Source of the DNA: Blasia pusilla
Taxonomy: Eukaryota; Marchantiophyta; Marchantiopsida; Blasiales
Assembly: GCA_050084515.1 (NCBI GenBank)
Contig: CM114271.1
Location: 65,782,001-65,846,000 of the forward strand
Direction of reading: 5' to 3'
DNA length: 64,000 nucleotides
The first letter of the stretch is position 1, and every line of letters begins with the position of its first letter. Positions 23,660-34,800 of this stretch are shown piece after piece. A model generated the notes under the pieces. It was given only the letters and a program-made list of their open reading frames with translations, was not told where the DNA came from and did not search any database. Both the position numbers and the translations under genes were made by a program.

Positions 23660-25865
23660 TGGGCGCCTTAGCTCATTACCCGTTTGATTCACAGGTACAG
23701 AGATCGAGCAACGGCCAGGAGAGACGGCGACCTTAGCAGCATTTAGTAGTGCCATCACTTGGCCTAGTGATTTGATTCATGGATATGTCCATGCAAAGGA
23801 TACTCCCATTCTTGACATTTCTATGGAGAGGAGTATCATGGTAGCCGTATCAGTTTGTGGAGGAGAGGTGCCGCTTTGAGGCTCGACTGAGGAGCTTCGA
23901 CTCTTAGCCACTGAGCATGTGCAGACTGCGTGGAGCGAGACATTTGCACTAGAGTGTGACAGGTCAGAGGAACCCCACGTAGGCAGGAGTGTTGCTATGA
24001 CCCCTTTGGACACCACCCCAATTGTGTGGTGCATCCCAGAGAAGGGTATTCGGGTGTTGGATCTCTTTGGAGGGATCAGCACTGGGTTAGTTGTTGTTTA
24101 GTAACTGGAGTGCGCGTGCAGCACTACCTATATGTGGAGATTGATGATGTTGCGAGGCGCGCTTCACTTCACCATATGGCACTGTTACGCCTTTGTTTTC
24201 CCGACTTGTTGTCTACGTCCGCCATTCAGGGTTACTAGAGCTACCGAGGGACATTTCATTGTTGGGGGCGCAGGACTTGGAGCGGATAGGGACCATAGAC
24301 TTGGTCATTTCTGGTTAGTCGTGTTAGGGCCAATCAAGTGCTAGACGAGGTAGCGGGTTAGTTGACACTCGATCCAGGTTGTTTTGGAAGATGATGCGGA
24401 TCTTGCGACATTTACAAGAGCTACCAAGGGAGGACAAGAGCATCAGTCTCGTTCTCTAGCATACATTTTGGAGAATGTGCCAATTTTGGGCTATTCGAGG
24501 TCCCGCATGGTGACAAGTACACATCAGGTGCGCGCATGGATCGGCCCAACAATATTGTTAGATGCAGCGAGTGTGGGTTCACGAGCACATCGCCCGCATC
24601 TTGGTGGACCAACTTGGTACCGCATGAGGTATTGCAGAGGGCTTATGCGAGAGTGGAGCGTCCCTTCGATTTGTTGGTGGATTCTATATTGGATCCGGGC
24701 CGTCGATCACAAGTAGTGAGGCACAATGATCGACCGCCGTTGACTGTGGTCAATAGGATTGGCATGCTACGAGCCGCCTTTCCCACATTGGTGAGTTTTC
24801 CCACTTCTTATGCAGTCAAGGAGGCCAGATTGTAATCCACGTCGTAGCCATAGCCGAAGATGAGGCCATTCGCGCTCGCGCAGGGCAATTGGAAGAGTGG
24901 GGTGATGGGGTTGTGATCTTCATTCCAGTTGTAGCTCACATTGTTCAGGGAGTCATAGAACATCACGTCGTCCGCAGCGTTGAACAAGTACACCCACGTT
25001 TCCTTGGGCCTCCGCTTCATCCACAGCTCGCGGAAAAACTTGGGAGACGAGATGATCTTGTTCCACTCCGTATTCACGAGACGACCGACGTGCATGCTTG
25101 TCGCCGATAAGTGGCTCAGTATGCATTCCATCACGTCCTTGTCGAGGTCTCGGAACCTGCCCTGCCACTCTGCCCTCTCAGGATTCATGTTTCTCCGATG
25201 TCTCAACACTGATGCGCCCCTATCGCAAACGAGTCGCGATTCAAAGCTATGGTTGCTGACTTGTATATAGCTCTCAAGATGTCGGAGGTAGATGTTAAGC
25301 GCAAACTCCGACAGCTACATTCTTCTTGAAAGGCTTGTTTCTAGATCTTGAGATTGCGAATCCTGAACTCGGATTCGAAAGGAACTTTCATGTCCACATT
25401 ACGTTCAATCAGTAATTCCAACTCACAGCGCATGATTCTGTGGCACAGAGGTTGGTGGAGCCCAACGCCGATGAGCAAGAGCGAGCGATGGGATTCCCCA
25501 TAGGAATGACAGCAGTACCGTCACTATCGGAGGCATCACGACGTCATGTCTTGGGTCATGCGATGGACCTAAACTGCTTGACATTGATTTTCAGCTTAGG
25601 ATTAGCTGAGCAGCATTGTTTGAGGATGCGACATATCATAATTTTTGCGTTGGCGAGCCCCATGCCTATCGAGACGGTTGAGGCAGTGGCTGGGGACGAG
25701 ACCCCAGGAGATCGACACACCAAGGGCAATCGAGAGAGACACCCTCGGACTTCTTGGCATGTTTTTCAGGTACACCAGGAGATGATAGCCACAGCATCGA
25801 GCGTGGTTCTAGGTACTGCACGTGGAGATGGGAGTTCTATTGTCCGAGACGGGGTTGCACCATAG
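23660..25865 (+). pseudogene. Cytosine-5 DNA methyltransferase domain in retrotransposon (copy 2)
   Basis: Motif I is GIRVLDLFGGISTGL (24047-24090). Motif II is YLYVEIDDVARRASLHH (24126-24176). Motif IV is DLVISG at 24298-24315, then TAG, TCG, the catalytic-position Cys codon TGT (24322-24324), TAG and GQSS. RSRLFW follows. Motif VI is YILENVPILG (about 24460-24490). Motif VIII is GSRAHRPHL (about 24578-24604), with a one-base loss before WWTN. LTVVNRIGMLRAAFPTLVSFP (24740-24804) starts the conserved C-terminal stretch. After the F-box insertion the domain resumes with RLVEPNADEQERAMGFP (25449-25499) and HVLGHAMDLNC (motif X, about 25545). The canonical motif order and Dnmt3-like spacing agree with copy 1. 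The enzyme cannot be made from this copy because of stops, shifts and the insertion. Confidence 0.85.
24826..25432 (-). pseudogene. Antisense F-box gene fragment inside the methyltransferase
   Basis: The minus strand from 25209 encodes an F-box (FRDLDKDVMECILSHLSATS, then VGRLVNTEWNKIISSPKFF). Then come LWMKRRPKETWVYLF and a kelch/F-box-associated stretch (ASANGLIFGYGYDVDYN) that ends where methyltransferase sequence begins. About 200 bp upstream of its ATG is also included. F-box proteins are substrate adaptors of SCF ubiquitin ligases. The flanking element sequence is continuous between copies 1 and 2 here, so this ~0.6-kb piece was added to copy 2. It is not the same gene as the F-box/kelch gene at 56-57 kb, though the families are related. 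Confidence 0.75.
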
Positions 25866-25899
25866 CAACCACCAACATCCGCGCCGGAGAGTTCTATCG

Positions 25900-26885
25900 T
25901 AGTCACGATGGAGACTTGGGAGCCAGATATGGGCCCTAAGTTGACAGGAGGAGAGCGGCGTTGGATACACAAATTCCTTAGGAATTATATGAGTTGTTTT
26001 GCATTTAGTATGCATGATTTAGATACATTGAAGGGTCCAGGGATCCACATTGAGTCGTCGAGTGACACGCCGATCTTCCGACGACCCTACAGGTACAGTG
26101 ACATGGAGAGGGCATTATTCAGAGTAGGAGCCAAGACTAGTGGAGATGTCGCATGGAGAGTATGCATGTGCCACTATCATGCCCGCCAAGAAGGATGTGC
26201 ATGGCAACTGGACGGATAGGAGAATGTGTGGAGATTACCAACCTATCAATCGGCAAACAAAGGCCGATATATATGCCATGCCCACCCCTGAGGAGATCTT
26301 TGATGCGATTGGACATGCAAAGGTCTTCAGTTCATTGGATTTGCGAGTCGGATACCATCAGTTGCCTATCATATTGGAGGACAGGCAGAAGACGGCATTT
26401 TGGGGCATCGATCCTCACAGGAAGGATTGTTTGTACCCGTGGCGGTTCTTACCATTCGGGTTAAAGTATGCCCCATTTGAGTTTCAAAGGGTCATGGATA
26501 GGATCTTGGCAGGTTTGGATTTTGCTAGGTGTTATATTGATGACATCGTAGTCTTTAGCACCACGGTTGAGGAGCATGAGCGACATCTAGAGGAGGTGTT
26601 TCGACGATTGCAGTTACATGGGCTGAAGCTACATCCAGGTAAGTGCAAGTTCTTCTACAACCAGATTGAGTACTTGGGTCATACGATATACCCTGGGGGC
26701 CTTGGTGTGCAACAGACAAAGGTAGAGGCTATTTCACGCATTCCACGCCCTACAGATGTGAGTCAAGTTCGTGCATTCATGGGATTGGCGAACTTCTATC
26801 AACGGTAGGTCAAGGATTTCAGTTCGATTGCGAAGCCGCTAACCTTGATGACCAAGGTGGATTGGGAGTGGCAATGGGGGGATGA
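25900..26885 (+). pseudogene. Reverse transcriptase (copy 2)
   Basis: The frame starts METWEPDMGPKLTGGERR and includes DTPIFRRPYRYSDMERAL. After one frameshift (about 26120) it continues through HGEYACATIMPAKKDVHGN, MCGDYQPINRQT, FSSLDLRVGYHQLP, WRFLPFGLKYAPFEFQRV, CYIDDIVVFS (catalytic YIDD, about 26535) and YLGHTIYPGGLGVQQ, to a stop within FYQR (26806). It is the longest uninterrupted pol segment in this copy. It is typical Ty3/gypsy RT, making cDNA from element RNA. Confidence 0.9.
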
Positions 26886-27400
26886 GCAATAGAGAGCATT
26901 TCAGATGCTCAAGGACAGATTGACGTCCGCGCCCATATGGAGGAGATTGATCAAGGGTCGTCCTTTCCACTTGCATACCGATTGGATCATGTTGGGGCTT
27001 GGAGCCGTGCTCACCCAGCATGACGATGATGGTAGAGAGTTTATGGTGGCTTATGCTAGTCGCTTGAACAACGCTGCAGAGGCAAAGTATAGCTCGTATG
27101 AGGGTGAGTGTTTGGCTGCAGTGTGGGCTGTCACACATTTCAAATGTTATCTATTCGGAAATCCCTTTACCATCATTACTGATCATCAGCCACTTAAGTG
27201 GTTGATGGAGTCCGACAAGCTTACAAGGAAGCTTGCGAGGTGGGCTCTTTTGTTGCAGGAGTATGACTTCCAAGTGGTGCATAGACCTAGGACGCTCAAC
27301 CAGGATGTAGATGGTTTGAGCCGTAACCCATGCCCGAGTCAGCGAGATGCGACTGGAGCTCGTTGGCATGGTGAGAGTGATGAGGAGTTGGTTCCAAGAT
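26886..27400 (+). pseudogene. RNase H and connection (copy 2)
   Basis: One frame carries FHLHTDWIMLGLGAVLTQ (first Asp), VAYASRLNNAAEAKYSSYEG (Glu), the tether EYDFQVVHRPRTLNQDVDG, and TDHQPLKWLM (Asp region, about 27178-27208). A single TAG (26890-26892) separates it from the RT. RNase H removes the RNA template during reverse transcription. It continues in the same frame toward the integrase. Confidence 0.85.
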
Positions 27401-28810
27401 GGCATGCATTAGCCTATTTGGGCTTGTTGGCTATGGAGAGCCAGATTGTAGAGACTTCGATGGCGAGGTCTAATGGAGAGTCCTTAGATCTAGAGGCCGG
27501 TGGGGAGACGATATGTGGCCGAGATATTCACGACGATGGAGTGGTCTTGGAGTATCTTCGTACTGGCAACGTCGTGAGCACAATGGGTGCTATAGAGTGG
27601 AATCGGATCCTACAGCGAGCCAGACGGTTCCGGTGGGAGGGCACACATGTGTTGCAAGTGTGGGAGGATGGTAGAGTGTGTGTAGTGCCTCATCCTTTGC
27701 ACGTTTGGTGCGTCATGCCCATGAGGAGTTGGGTCATTTTGTAGTGAAGTGGACGTACAGCTTACTCCAGATTCAGTATTGGTGGCAAGGCATGCATACT
27801 AACGTTCAGCAGTTTGTTGTCAAATGCATGGTGTGTGATTGATTCCAAGCATCGTTCAATGCTTGGACTCCATAATTGCATCCATTTCTGATCATGGGTT
27901 TAGGTTATAGATGGAGTTTGGATTTTGCACGACCTTTGCCTTTGATAGAGCGCCATAGTCGTTATGTATTGGTGATGGTCGAGCATTTCTCGCAGTGGAT
28001 AGAGTTGGTTGCATTGCTTGACAAAGCAAGTGAGGGAGTAGCGTATGCCTTCCTAGATCGAGTGTTGAGTTGCTACGGCACACCAGCTGAGGTGTTGACA
28101 GATCACGGTACAGAGTTCCGAGGGGAGTTTCAGGCCTTGTGTGATCAGGCACTGATCGACCACCGCACTACTTCGTGAGATCATCTTGAGGGAGATGGAC
28201 TAGCGGAGCAGGTTGTGCAGATGATGAAGAGAGGACTACGCAAGTATGGCTTGCAAAGAGGTCACCTAGGAGATTGGGACCTTAAGTTTCCGTGGTTGGC
28301 AATGGGATACAGATTCAAGAGGCAGGCATCCTTAGCGTCTTTCTCACCGTACTTGTTGCTTTATGGTCATGAGCCAGATTTACCTACAGCCATTTGTCGA
28401 GATACTGGTGAGGAATTGAATCTTGATGACCCTGATGTATGGATGCGAGCATGTTCTGAGAGGGCTAAGTTATTTTGGAGAGTGATGCCCATGGCGTTTG
28501 AGAACTTGGCGATTGCGCAACATCGGGATACATTGAGGTATGCGACTATATTCGGGGAGGTGGTTATCTACCTACTATCAAGAGGTTTCATCAAGGAGAC
28601 AATGTCTACTTGCAGCAGATGGCACCCACGATATTGGATGTGACTACAGGGTGCACTATCTTGAGAGTGTGTGAGGTTTTGCCATCCGGTGTTCTCTTAT
28701 TGGAGGGACGCGATGGTATGATTTGGAAGAACCATATGCGTAATTGTGCGCCATGTCATCTTCGGAATATTGAAGGTATAGTTGATCCGAGCTTAGAAAT
28801 AGTTTTTTAA
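27401..28810 (+). pseudogene. Integrase (copy 2)
   Basis: The HHCC zinc domain is RHAHEELGHF then CMVCD (27703-27841). The catalytic core has WSLDFARPLPLIERHSRY (first Asp), VEHFSQWIELVAL, VLTDHGTEFRGEF (second Asp, about 28095-28130) and GLAEQVV (Glu region, about 28200). The C-terminal region is WLAMGYRFKRQASLASFSPY, LYGHEPDLP, FENLAIAQHRDTLRY, then LEGRDGMIWKNHMRNC. There are two or three stops and shifts. Integrase joins cDNA ends to host DNA. The reading frame leads directly to the PHD finger after a single TAA at 28808. Confidence 0.85.
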
Positions 28811-28960
28811 GGCTTGCGGTGTATGTTGTGTGGTTCTGCCTGTGGTGCAGCCACTATGCTAGTCTGTGATGGGTGTTCGAGAGGATGGCATATGGCATGT
28901 TTGACACCACCTCTCACTACGGTTCCTCAAGGACGATGGATGTGTCCCAGATATACATAG
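28811..28960 (+). pseudogene. PHD finger at the integrase C-terminus (copy 2)
   Basis: The frame reads LRCMLCGSACGAATMLVCDG, then CSRGWHMACLTPP, then GRWMCPRYT and stop at 28958-28960. The zinc ligands are C-x2-C, C-x2-C-x4-H-x2-C and C-x2-(C), with the usual Trp two residues before the last pair. The final Cys is Tyr here (TAT), whereas copy 1 keeps CPRCT. PHD fingers bind modified or unmodified histone H3 tails. In a retroelement the finger could guide integration or cDNA to a chromatin state. That role is inference. Confidence 0.85.
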
Positions 28961-29127
28961 AATAGGTAGTTCTACATTCTCACTTGTGTCTGTGACATGG
29001 ATGACAAGAAGGCGACTAACGATGGGGCCACATGAGCACCCTGCCTTCTTGCTCTTAGTGTCCGAGAGATGTATGTTATGGTAGGTAGCGATAGATGGCT
29101 ATCTGGAGTTAGAGGGACCTAACCACC

Positions 29128-29922
29128 AGCTAGGGGGGAAATTGGACATATTTTGGTACTTCTTGTCTCGTTGTTTGGATGCCATGAGTTAGCATTGGAT
29201 CGTGCGTGTTTGTATGTGTGTTCGGTGACAACGATGTATATTGTGTCGCGATGTGTATGCGCACGACAATTATCACATCTTTTAGGATAGATTGGTGAGA
29301 TCTAGTAGAGCACCTTTGTGAGTAGTGAAGGACATGCTCAGTAGGTCGAGGATGACCTGGTGAGGCCCACGGAAACCTGAGAGAGCAAGTTTCTTCTTCA
29401 TTTCGGCTCATTTGGAGCCATATTGAGGAATTTACTATTTTAGGTAAGTACCATTTTGAGTATATGATCAACTTTATATTTTTGGTAAGTGGCCTTTGAC
29501 CTCCTACATTAGGTCAAGAGCCAAGGAGGTGACTTGGGAGCATAGGTTACCGAAGGTATAGTTGGGAGAGGGGAGGGGTATACCTCGAGGAGAGAGAACT
29601 TGAGAGCTCATTCTCTCTTTATTGAACCTCTTGGCATGAGGCGGCAGAGCTATGGTCTTGCTTGCCTTGTGTGTGTAACCCAAGCCTCTCATTAGGAGAA
29701 TGGGTTTGGTTTGACATTAAGAGACACATGTGAGAGTGCACACCTTTGAGAGCAATGGTGTGAGATGGTATAGAGAGAGATTGGATCTTATTTTATTGGA
29801 GATATTTTGGTACTTCTTGTCTTGTTGTTTGGATGCCATGAGTTAGCATGGGATCGTGCGTGTTTGTGTGTGTGTTCGGTGACAGCAATGTATGTTGTGT
29901 AGTGATGTGTATGCGCACGACA
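29128..29922 (+). repeat. Polypurine tract and 3' LTR region of copy 2 (B-A-B arrangement)
   Basis: TAGGGGGGAAA (29131-29141) is followed by a ~115-bp unit ending GCGCACGACA (to 29270), a ~535-bp unit, and a second copy of the ~115-bp unit (29807-29922). The two short units share TTTTGGTACTTCTTGTC at the start, GATCGTGCGTGTTTG in the middle and GTGTATGCGCACGACA at the end. The same order, with related sequence, occurs in copy 1. Confidence 0.65.
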
Positions 29923-30114
29923 TTGTTGACACATGGAAGATGGACTACTATTGATCCTCTTACAAAAGACAAGGTGCAGTTGTGGAGCAATAATATGTTG
30001 CTCTTCAAGGATTCTTCATTCTTATCATTTTGACCAATAGTTGTTGCCTTCTTCCCAAACTCAAACATGTAAGAATTCATTCTTTGAGAAAGAAGTGCAA
30101 GCATCTTTTAGCAG

Positions 30115-30785
30115 GAAAAGATATTTTGGAGATTCATGCCCATGTCATTTGAGAACTTGGCTATTGCACAACATTGAGGCACGTTGAGGTATGCAACCAT
30201 TCAAGAAGGATTGTATCGTCTGACAATCCAGAGGTTTCACCAAGGGACTATGTTTACTTATAGTAGATAACACTTACAACAAGACGCACTATTTTATAGA
30301 ATACGTGAGGTTTTGGAATTTGGTTTTTCTTGTTAGAGGGACGTTATGTTATGGATTGGAAGGCCCATATGTGCAATTTTGTGTCGTTTAACCTTCTTAA
30401 TATTGATGGAAATATTGACCCAAACTTGGAAATTATATTTTCAAGCTTACATTACATGTTGAGTGGTATCTACCAGAGGTAGGGCTACCATACTAGTCTA
30501 TGATGGTAAGAGGGTGGCTCATAGCATGTTTGACTCCATTGGCCTCTTGATAAGGTTCCTTGCGAATAATGGATCTACTCTAGATGTATATAGGATAAGT
30601 AGTTAAGGATCTAGACTTTCTTGAAAGACATTGAGGATATCAAATACACTTCACAATAGAGTTCCATGAGCACCAAAAAACATTTCTCTTAGCATCACAA
30701 AGGCATCCGTCATTGTAGGAATGCAAAGATGGCCATATATCTGGAATTAGAGAAACCTAATCACTAACTAGGGAAAATTCGAGAC
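30115..30785 (+). pseudogene. Relic of a third copy: integrase end and PHD finger
   Basis: Nucleotide text from 'gagattcatgcccatg' onward follows copy 2 from about 28480 (atgcccatggcgtttgag...). It includes the FENLAIAQH stretch, the GRDGMIWK stretch and the PHD region (LHYMLSG, then a decayed zinc-ligand region, about 30440-30560). It ends in CTAGGGAAAATT, matching the polypurine tract. Many stops and changed Cys codons show great age. It lies ~0.2 kb beyond the 3' end of copy 2 in the same orientation. Confidence 0.75.
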
Positions 30786-30881
30786 CTTTTTATATAGATT
30801 ATTAGTTATCGATTATGTACTAATTGAGTAGGGATGTCTTGTTTTATAAGTGCATGGGTAGTAACAAAAATTTTAGGTGCA

Positions 30882-31811
<930 letters not shown>

Positions 31812-33042
31812 GTGAACGCTGCACCCATGACTACCACAGAACAACCAGCGTTAGAAACCTCACCGGAGGAGGTCCAAGACACGACCTGTGTCAAGGATCT
31901 TTCCCACAAGCAAACCAAGAGTAGGGAAAGTGGACAATCTGTGAGATCAAATGGCTCAAGGAGATTGATCGCACTAAACTCTCGCCACTATGTCAGGAAA
32001 AAAATGAGGGAGTGTGACAAGGAACGACTCCATGCAGCTATCACACATTCTACAGAGGTTATACCATATCTGGAAGTGGCATCCATCACCAAACGGTTCT
32101 CTGAACTAGAAGAAAAATGGGAAAGCTTTCAAGCCAACCAGATGTTGGCATGGAATACAATGATGCAGGCAGCAAAAGAAGAGCAGGGCAGATGGATGTC
32201 TAGCAAGGAATCGAACATCCTTGAATGGATGGCTCAGAAGACAACTCTGGAATTAGAGATGGTCGCTTTGAGGGCTGAAAACATGCAATTGAAGAAGGAC
32301 TTAGCTGCGTGCTTCAAAGAGGATAACACTCAGCTTGGGAAAGCAATGCAAGAGTACCGTGTAATGGGGGAACACCGCAAATCTGTTAGAACTGGATCAA
32401 GTAGTGGGCAAGCACACAACCACAACAAAAATCACAGAGGTTGCAACACAGGTAGCCAAAGAGGTAGCAAAAGAGGAAGCAGATGGGGTCCTAGAAATCC
32501 AGGATAGGAAAACCAGAGAACTCAATTTAGTTATCATGGGATTGCACTTTTCCAAGGAAGAAGACTGTAATTGAGTTTTGCAAGAGAAGGTCTTCACAAC
32601 TCTCGGGGTCACACCAACAGTCACCTTCACAAGGATCAGACTTGGGAAAGGAACAGGGGACCAACCAACACCAATGTTGGTACAATTTGATCCCTCACAT
32701 TGGGGACCAGCGATGGAAACGAAGTTGGCCATCCTCCGCAGTAAAGCAGTCCTGAAAGGATCTGCTATCCGTATCTTCCCACATTTGACCACCAAGCAAA
32801 GAGCAGCACTTCCTATTGAAAGGGAGAAGGTTTTGGCTGCCTGCAACAATGGTCTTTGGAGTGAACTCAGGGAAGGAAAGGCCACGACACCAGTACCTGG
32901 GAGAAACAAAAATGCCGCACCAACACGACAAACAGGAGGGGAAATGAGCGAAAACTCGGATTCCAACCAGGGAATTAGCAATTCTACAACTTGGAACCAG
33001 GACTTGGAGGTGACAAACCTCCATGACAAGACCTCCCTATAG
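31812..33042 (+). pseudogene. LINE ORF1 protein (coiled coil plus RRM-like domain)
   Basis: The first part (to about 32390) has a basic N-terminus, then a coiled-coil-like stretch (KRFSELEEKWESFQANQ; MVALRAENMQLKKDLAA). After a frameshift near 32390 it continues with KTRELNLVIMGL, a stop at 32572, then VFTTLGVTPTVTFTRIRLGK, MLVQFDPSHWG, KGSAIRIFPHLTTKQRAAL and an Asn/Thr-rich tail to 33042. ELNLVIMGL and the RIRLGKG/IRIFPHLT segments match the RRM-like RNA-binding part and C-terminal domain of plant L1-type ORF1 proteins. These coat LINE RNA as a chaperone. ORF2 starts 3 bp after its stop. Confidence 0.75.
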
Positions 33043-33045
33043 GGA

Positions 33046-34775
33046 ATGGAGGATGGGAAGGATATTACCAACCCATCCATTCAGGCAGTTTTTCACAATT
33101 GTGGAGGACCATTCTGGTTGAGAGGCAATGGCATTACATATCTGGGCACAAAACTGGACCTTATCTTTTTTGCTGAAACACATGAACATGATTCCAACCG
33201 CATTCCCAACACAGAGGACTTCCAGGTTTTGCTACCCACAACCCACTCACCAACAAAGAAAAGCAAAGGACACGGTGGCCTGGCATGCTTGGTAGCACCA
33301 TAGTTACAACCTTTTGTCTCCATAGCCAACATTGATGAGGAGAAACACTTCCTCTGGATCAAGGTCAACAAAGAAGTGGGGTTACCGAAAGATCTCCTCA
33401 TTGGTGTTTGCTACTTCAGTCCCACTGTGCTCAAAAGAGAATTCCGGTATTAGGCTCTCTCTACATCTATTGAGCACCACATGCATAGGGGAAATATCCT
33501 CCTAGTAGGAGATTTCAATGGGAGAATGGCCAACACTCAAGCTCCAATCTACATGTCAAACAACACCAACGTGGAAGGGATTGATACTCAGTCGGTTGAT
33601 GGGTCTCTCAGAGAAGTATTCTTCCCACACATGCAGCGCAACTCAGTGGACAAGGAAAAAACAGCCAATGGAGAGAAACTTCTCCAACTTTGCTCAACAC
33701 ATTGTTTGGTACTCGCTAATGGCATGGCTATGTGGCCACAGTGAGGAGGCCGCACTTCCATTGCACACTCTGACTCCAACAGAGAAACCTCGACATCAGT
33801 GGCTGATTACTTGATTGGGGAAGTACATCAACTACCACATCTGGTTGCCAATGTGCAGGTCACACTCGTTCTAGAATCTGATCATGAACCACTCTACTTT
33901 GACATCATGGTCTCCAAAACCATCCCAGAGGCTGCAGAAAAATTAACCCTGCCAACCAAATGTCGATACACTTTCCTTCAGGAAAAGAAAGATGAACTCA
34001 TCACACTCGTCAACAAGGCTCTTACAGAGTGCTCACCCACAGTGAACATGACTGAGTTCAGCGACATCCTACATCAATGTTGCAAAAAAGTCCTACCTTT
34101 CCAATTGTCTGGAGGCAAACACATTAGATCCACTTCTACATTATTCTCCCAACCTTGGTTTGACAAGGACTACAAAGAGGCCCGCAGGGAGCTGAATCAC
34201 CGGCTGAGGGAGGATCCACACTCTCCACACACTCGATTGTTGCAGAAAACTTACAAACAATTGGTACGTAGGAAGAAACATAAATACATTGCCATCAAGA
34301 TCACAGAGTTCACAGAACAGATGAAATACCAATCGGCCAAATTGTGGAGAATACTCAGGAATAGACAGAACATCATTCCACTCCAGGATCTATAGATCTG
34401 GACCACATATGGTACCCAACTTTACCACTCCAACATTGCCGCTCCCACCGACCCCTGGCCGAATGGGCTTCAGGATCTACTGGACCTCTTCACCATTGAC
34501 AATGTCACATCAGGAATCAAAAGGCTACATAACAAACCAAAGGATGGCCTGGGGTGCCAGGCTCAAATGTTCAAATTCACAAGTGAGGAAATTGGCCCAA
34601 CCCTCACCAGAATGTTTAATACTGCAGTTCAACAGGGCTTCCCACCAGAATGGCAAATGAATACGATCTACCCACTCTTCAAGGCTGGAGACCCAATGAT
34701 ACCATCCAACTACAGAACGATCATGGTGAGCTCCCTTGTGGCCAAGTTGTATGGGCTATTGCTCGAAAGGATGGC
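33046..34775 (+). pseudogene. LINE ORF2, 5' part: endonuclease and start of RT
   Basis: The APE-type endonuclease has KLDLIFFAETHEHDSNRIP, GHGGLACLVAP, NILLVGDFNGRMANTQAP (catalytic GDFN, about 33500-33540) and ESDHEPLYF (SDH box, about 33880-33905). After a linker the RT fingers begin with FNTAVQQGFPPEWQMN, IYPLFKAGDPMIPSNYRTI and LYGLLLERM (about 34610-34775). Several stops and shifts occur (33301, 33452, 33742, 34395). The coding text stops abruptly at about 34775 and resumes at 43192, so the two halves are one LINE. ORF2 nicks target DNA and reverse-transcribes LINE RNA at the nick. Confidence 0.85.
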
Positions 34776-34800
34776 TCCCACATTCATCCTGTGACCCATG

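Larger units (their letters stand above)
21105..29922 (+). mobile_element. Ty3/gypsy LTR retrotransposon with DNMT and PHD domains (copy 2, plus strand)
   Basis: Domain order on the plus strand is Gag zinc knuckles, protease, C5 DNA methyltransferase, RT, RNase H, integrase, PHD finger, polypurine tract and LTR. It matches copy 1 domain for domain but is clearly diverged, so the two are separate insertions of one family rather than a duplication. It is interrupted by a solo LTR (21898-22901) and by an antisense F-box fragment (about 24826-25432). The 5' LTR and capsid part are missing. Stops are frequent and often of the TGG/CAG-to-TAG kind. Confidence 0.85.
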
